Of a DNA stretch of 6,541 bases, positions 6,482 through 6,541 are shown piece after piece (the first letter of the stretch is position 1; each line of letters begins with the position of its first letter). Below the pieces are notes generated by a model. The model ran no database searches. It saw nothing but the letters and a program-made list of their open reading frames with translations, and was not told the origin of the DNA. The stretch is from an uncultured Burkholderiales bacterium. GTDB lineage: Bacteria; Pseudomonadota; Gammaproteobacteria; Burkholderiales; Burkholderiaceae_C. The translations under genes and the position numbers were made by a program. The stretch covers positions 1 to 6,541 of the forward strand of contig CALBSC010000052.1 of the NCBI GenBank assembly GCA_937927685.1, written 5' to 3'.

Positions 6482-6541
6482 GGCCCGGTAGCTCAGTTGG
6501 TAGAGCAGCGGATTGAAAATCCGCGTGTCGGTGGTTCGATT
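6482..6541 (+). tRNA. tRNA-Phe (anticodon GAA), 5' part only
   Basis: This is the first 60 bases of a tRNA, cut by the window edge. The 5' acceptor strand is GGCCCGG (6482-6488). The D-arm has GCTC (6491-6494) pairing with GAGC (6503-6506). The anticodon stem is GCGGA (6508-6512) with TCCGC (6520-6524) around the loop TTGAAAA, giving anticodon GAA at 6515-6517 for phenylalanine codons. The variable loop is GTGTC, the T-stem 5' strand is GGTGG (6530-6534) and the T-loop TTCGATT ends exactly at the last base. The 3' half of the T-stem, the acceptor 3' strand and the CCA end lie outside. No irregular base pairs are seen in the visible arms. Confidence 0.97.

Overview
The window looks like ordinary chromosomal housekeeping DNA from a GC-rich betaproteobacterium. 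The most likely source is the Burkholderiales, probably Comamonadaceae. This rests on the hemE-priA neighbourhood, the sequence style of PriA and Rep, and the tRNA-Phe sequence. It is an inference from remembered family patterns, not from a search. I see no mobile element, CRISPR array, phage gene or defence module.

Layout from left to right: (1) the last 35 codons of hemE (uroporphyrinogen decarboxylase), + strand; (2) a 334-base intergenic stretch, visibly richer in A/T than its surroundings, with a 14-base direct repeat and an exact DnaA box; (3) priA, the replication-restart primosomal helicase, complete, + strand; (4) a short convergent gap; (5) a complete AEC-family (auxin efflux carrier-like) membrane transporter, - strand; (6) an 83-base divergent intergenic region with a possible promoter and a small hairpin; (7) rep, a UvrD-like superfamily 1A helicase, complete, + strand; (8) a 36-base convergent gap; (9) a small exported protein on the - strand that looks like a PagP-type eight-stranded outer-membrane barrel; (10) a 97-base divergent promoter region; (11) the first 60 bases of tRNA-Phe(GAA), cut by the window edge just after its T-loop.

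Two of the genes belong to one process. PriA and Rep both act in restarting stalled replication forks: in E. coli they define the PriA-dependent and Rep-PriC routes. Here they lie about 1.1 kb apart on the same strand, with an unrelated transporter gene between them on the other strand, so they are not an operon. Neither gene has a recognisable Shine-Dalgarno sequence. The most interesting items are the PagP-like protein, whose putative active-site Asp-Ser pair reads Asn-Ser, and the DnaA box plus repeat upstream of priA. Several very long antisense reading frames opposite priA and rep are judged to be composition shadows.
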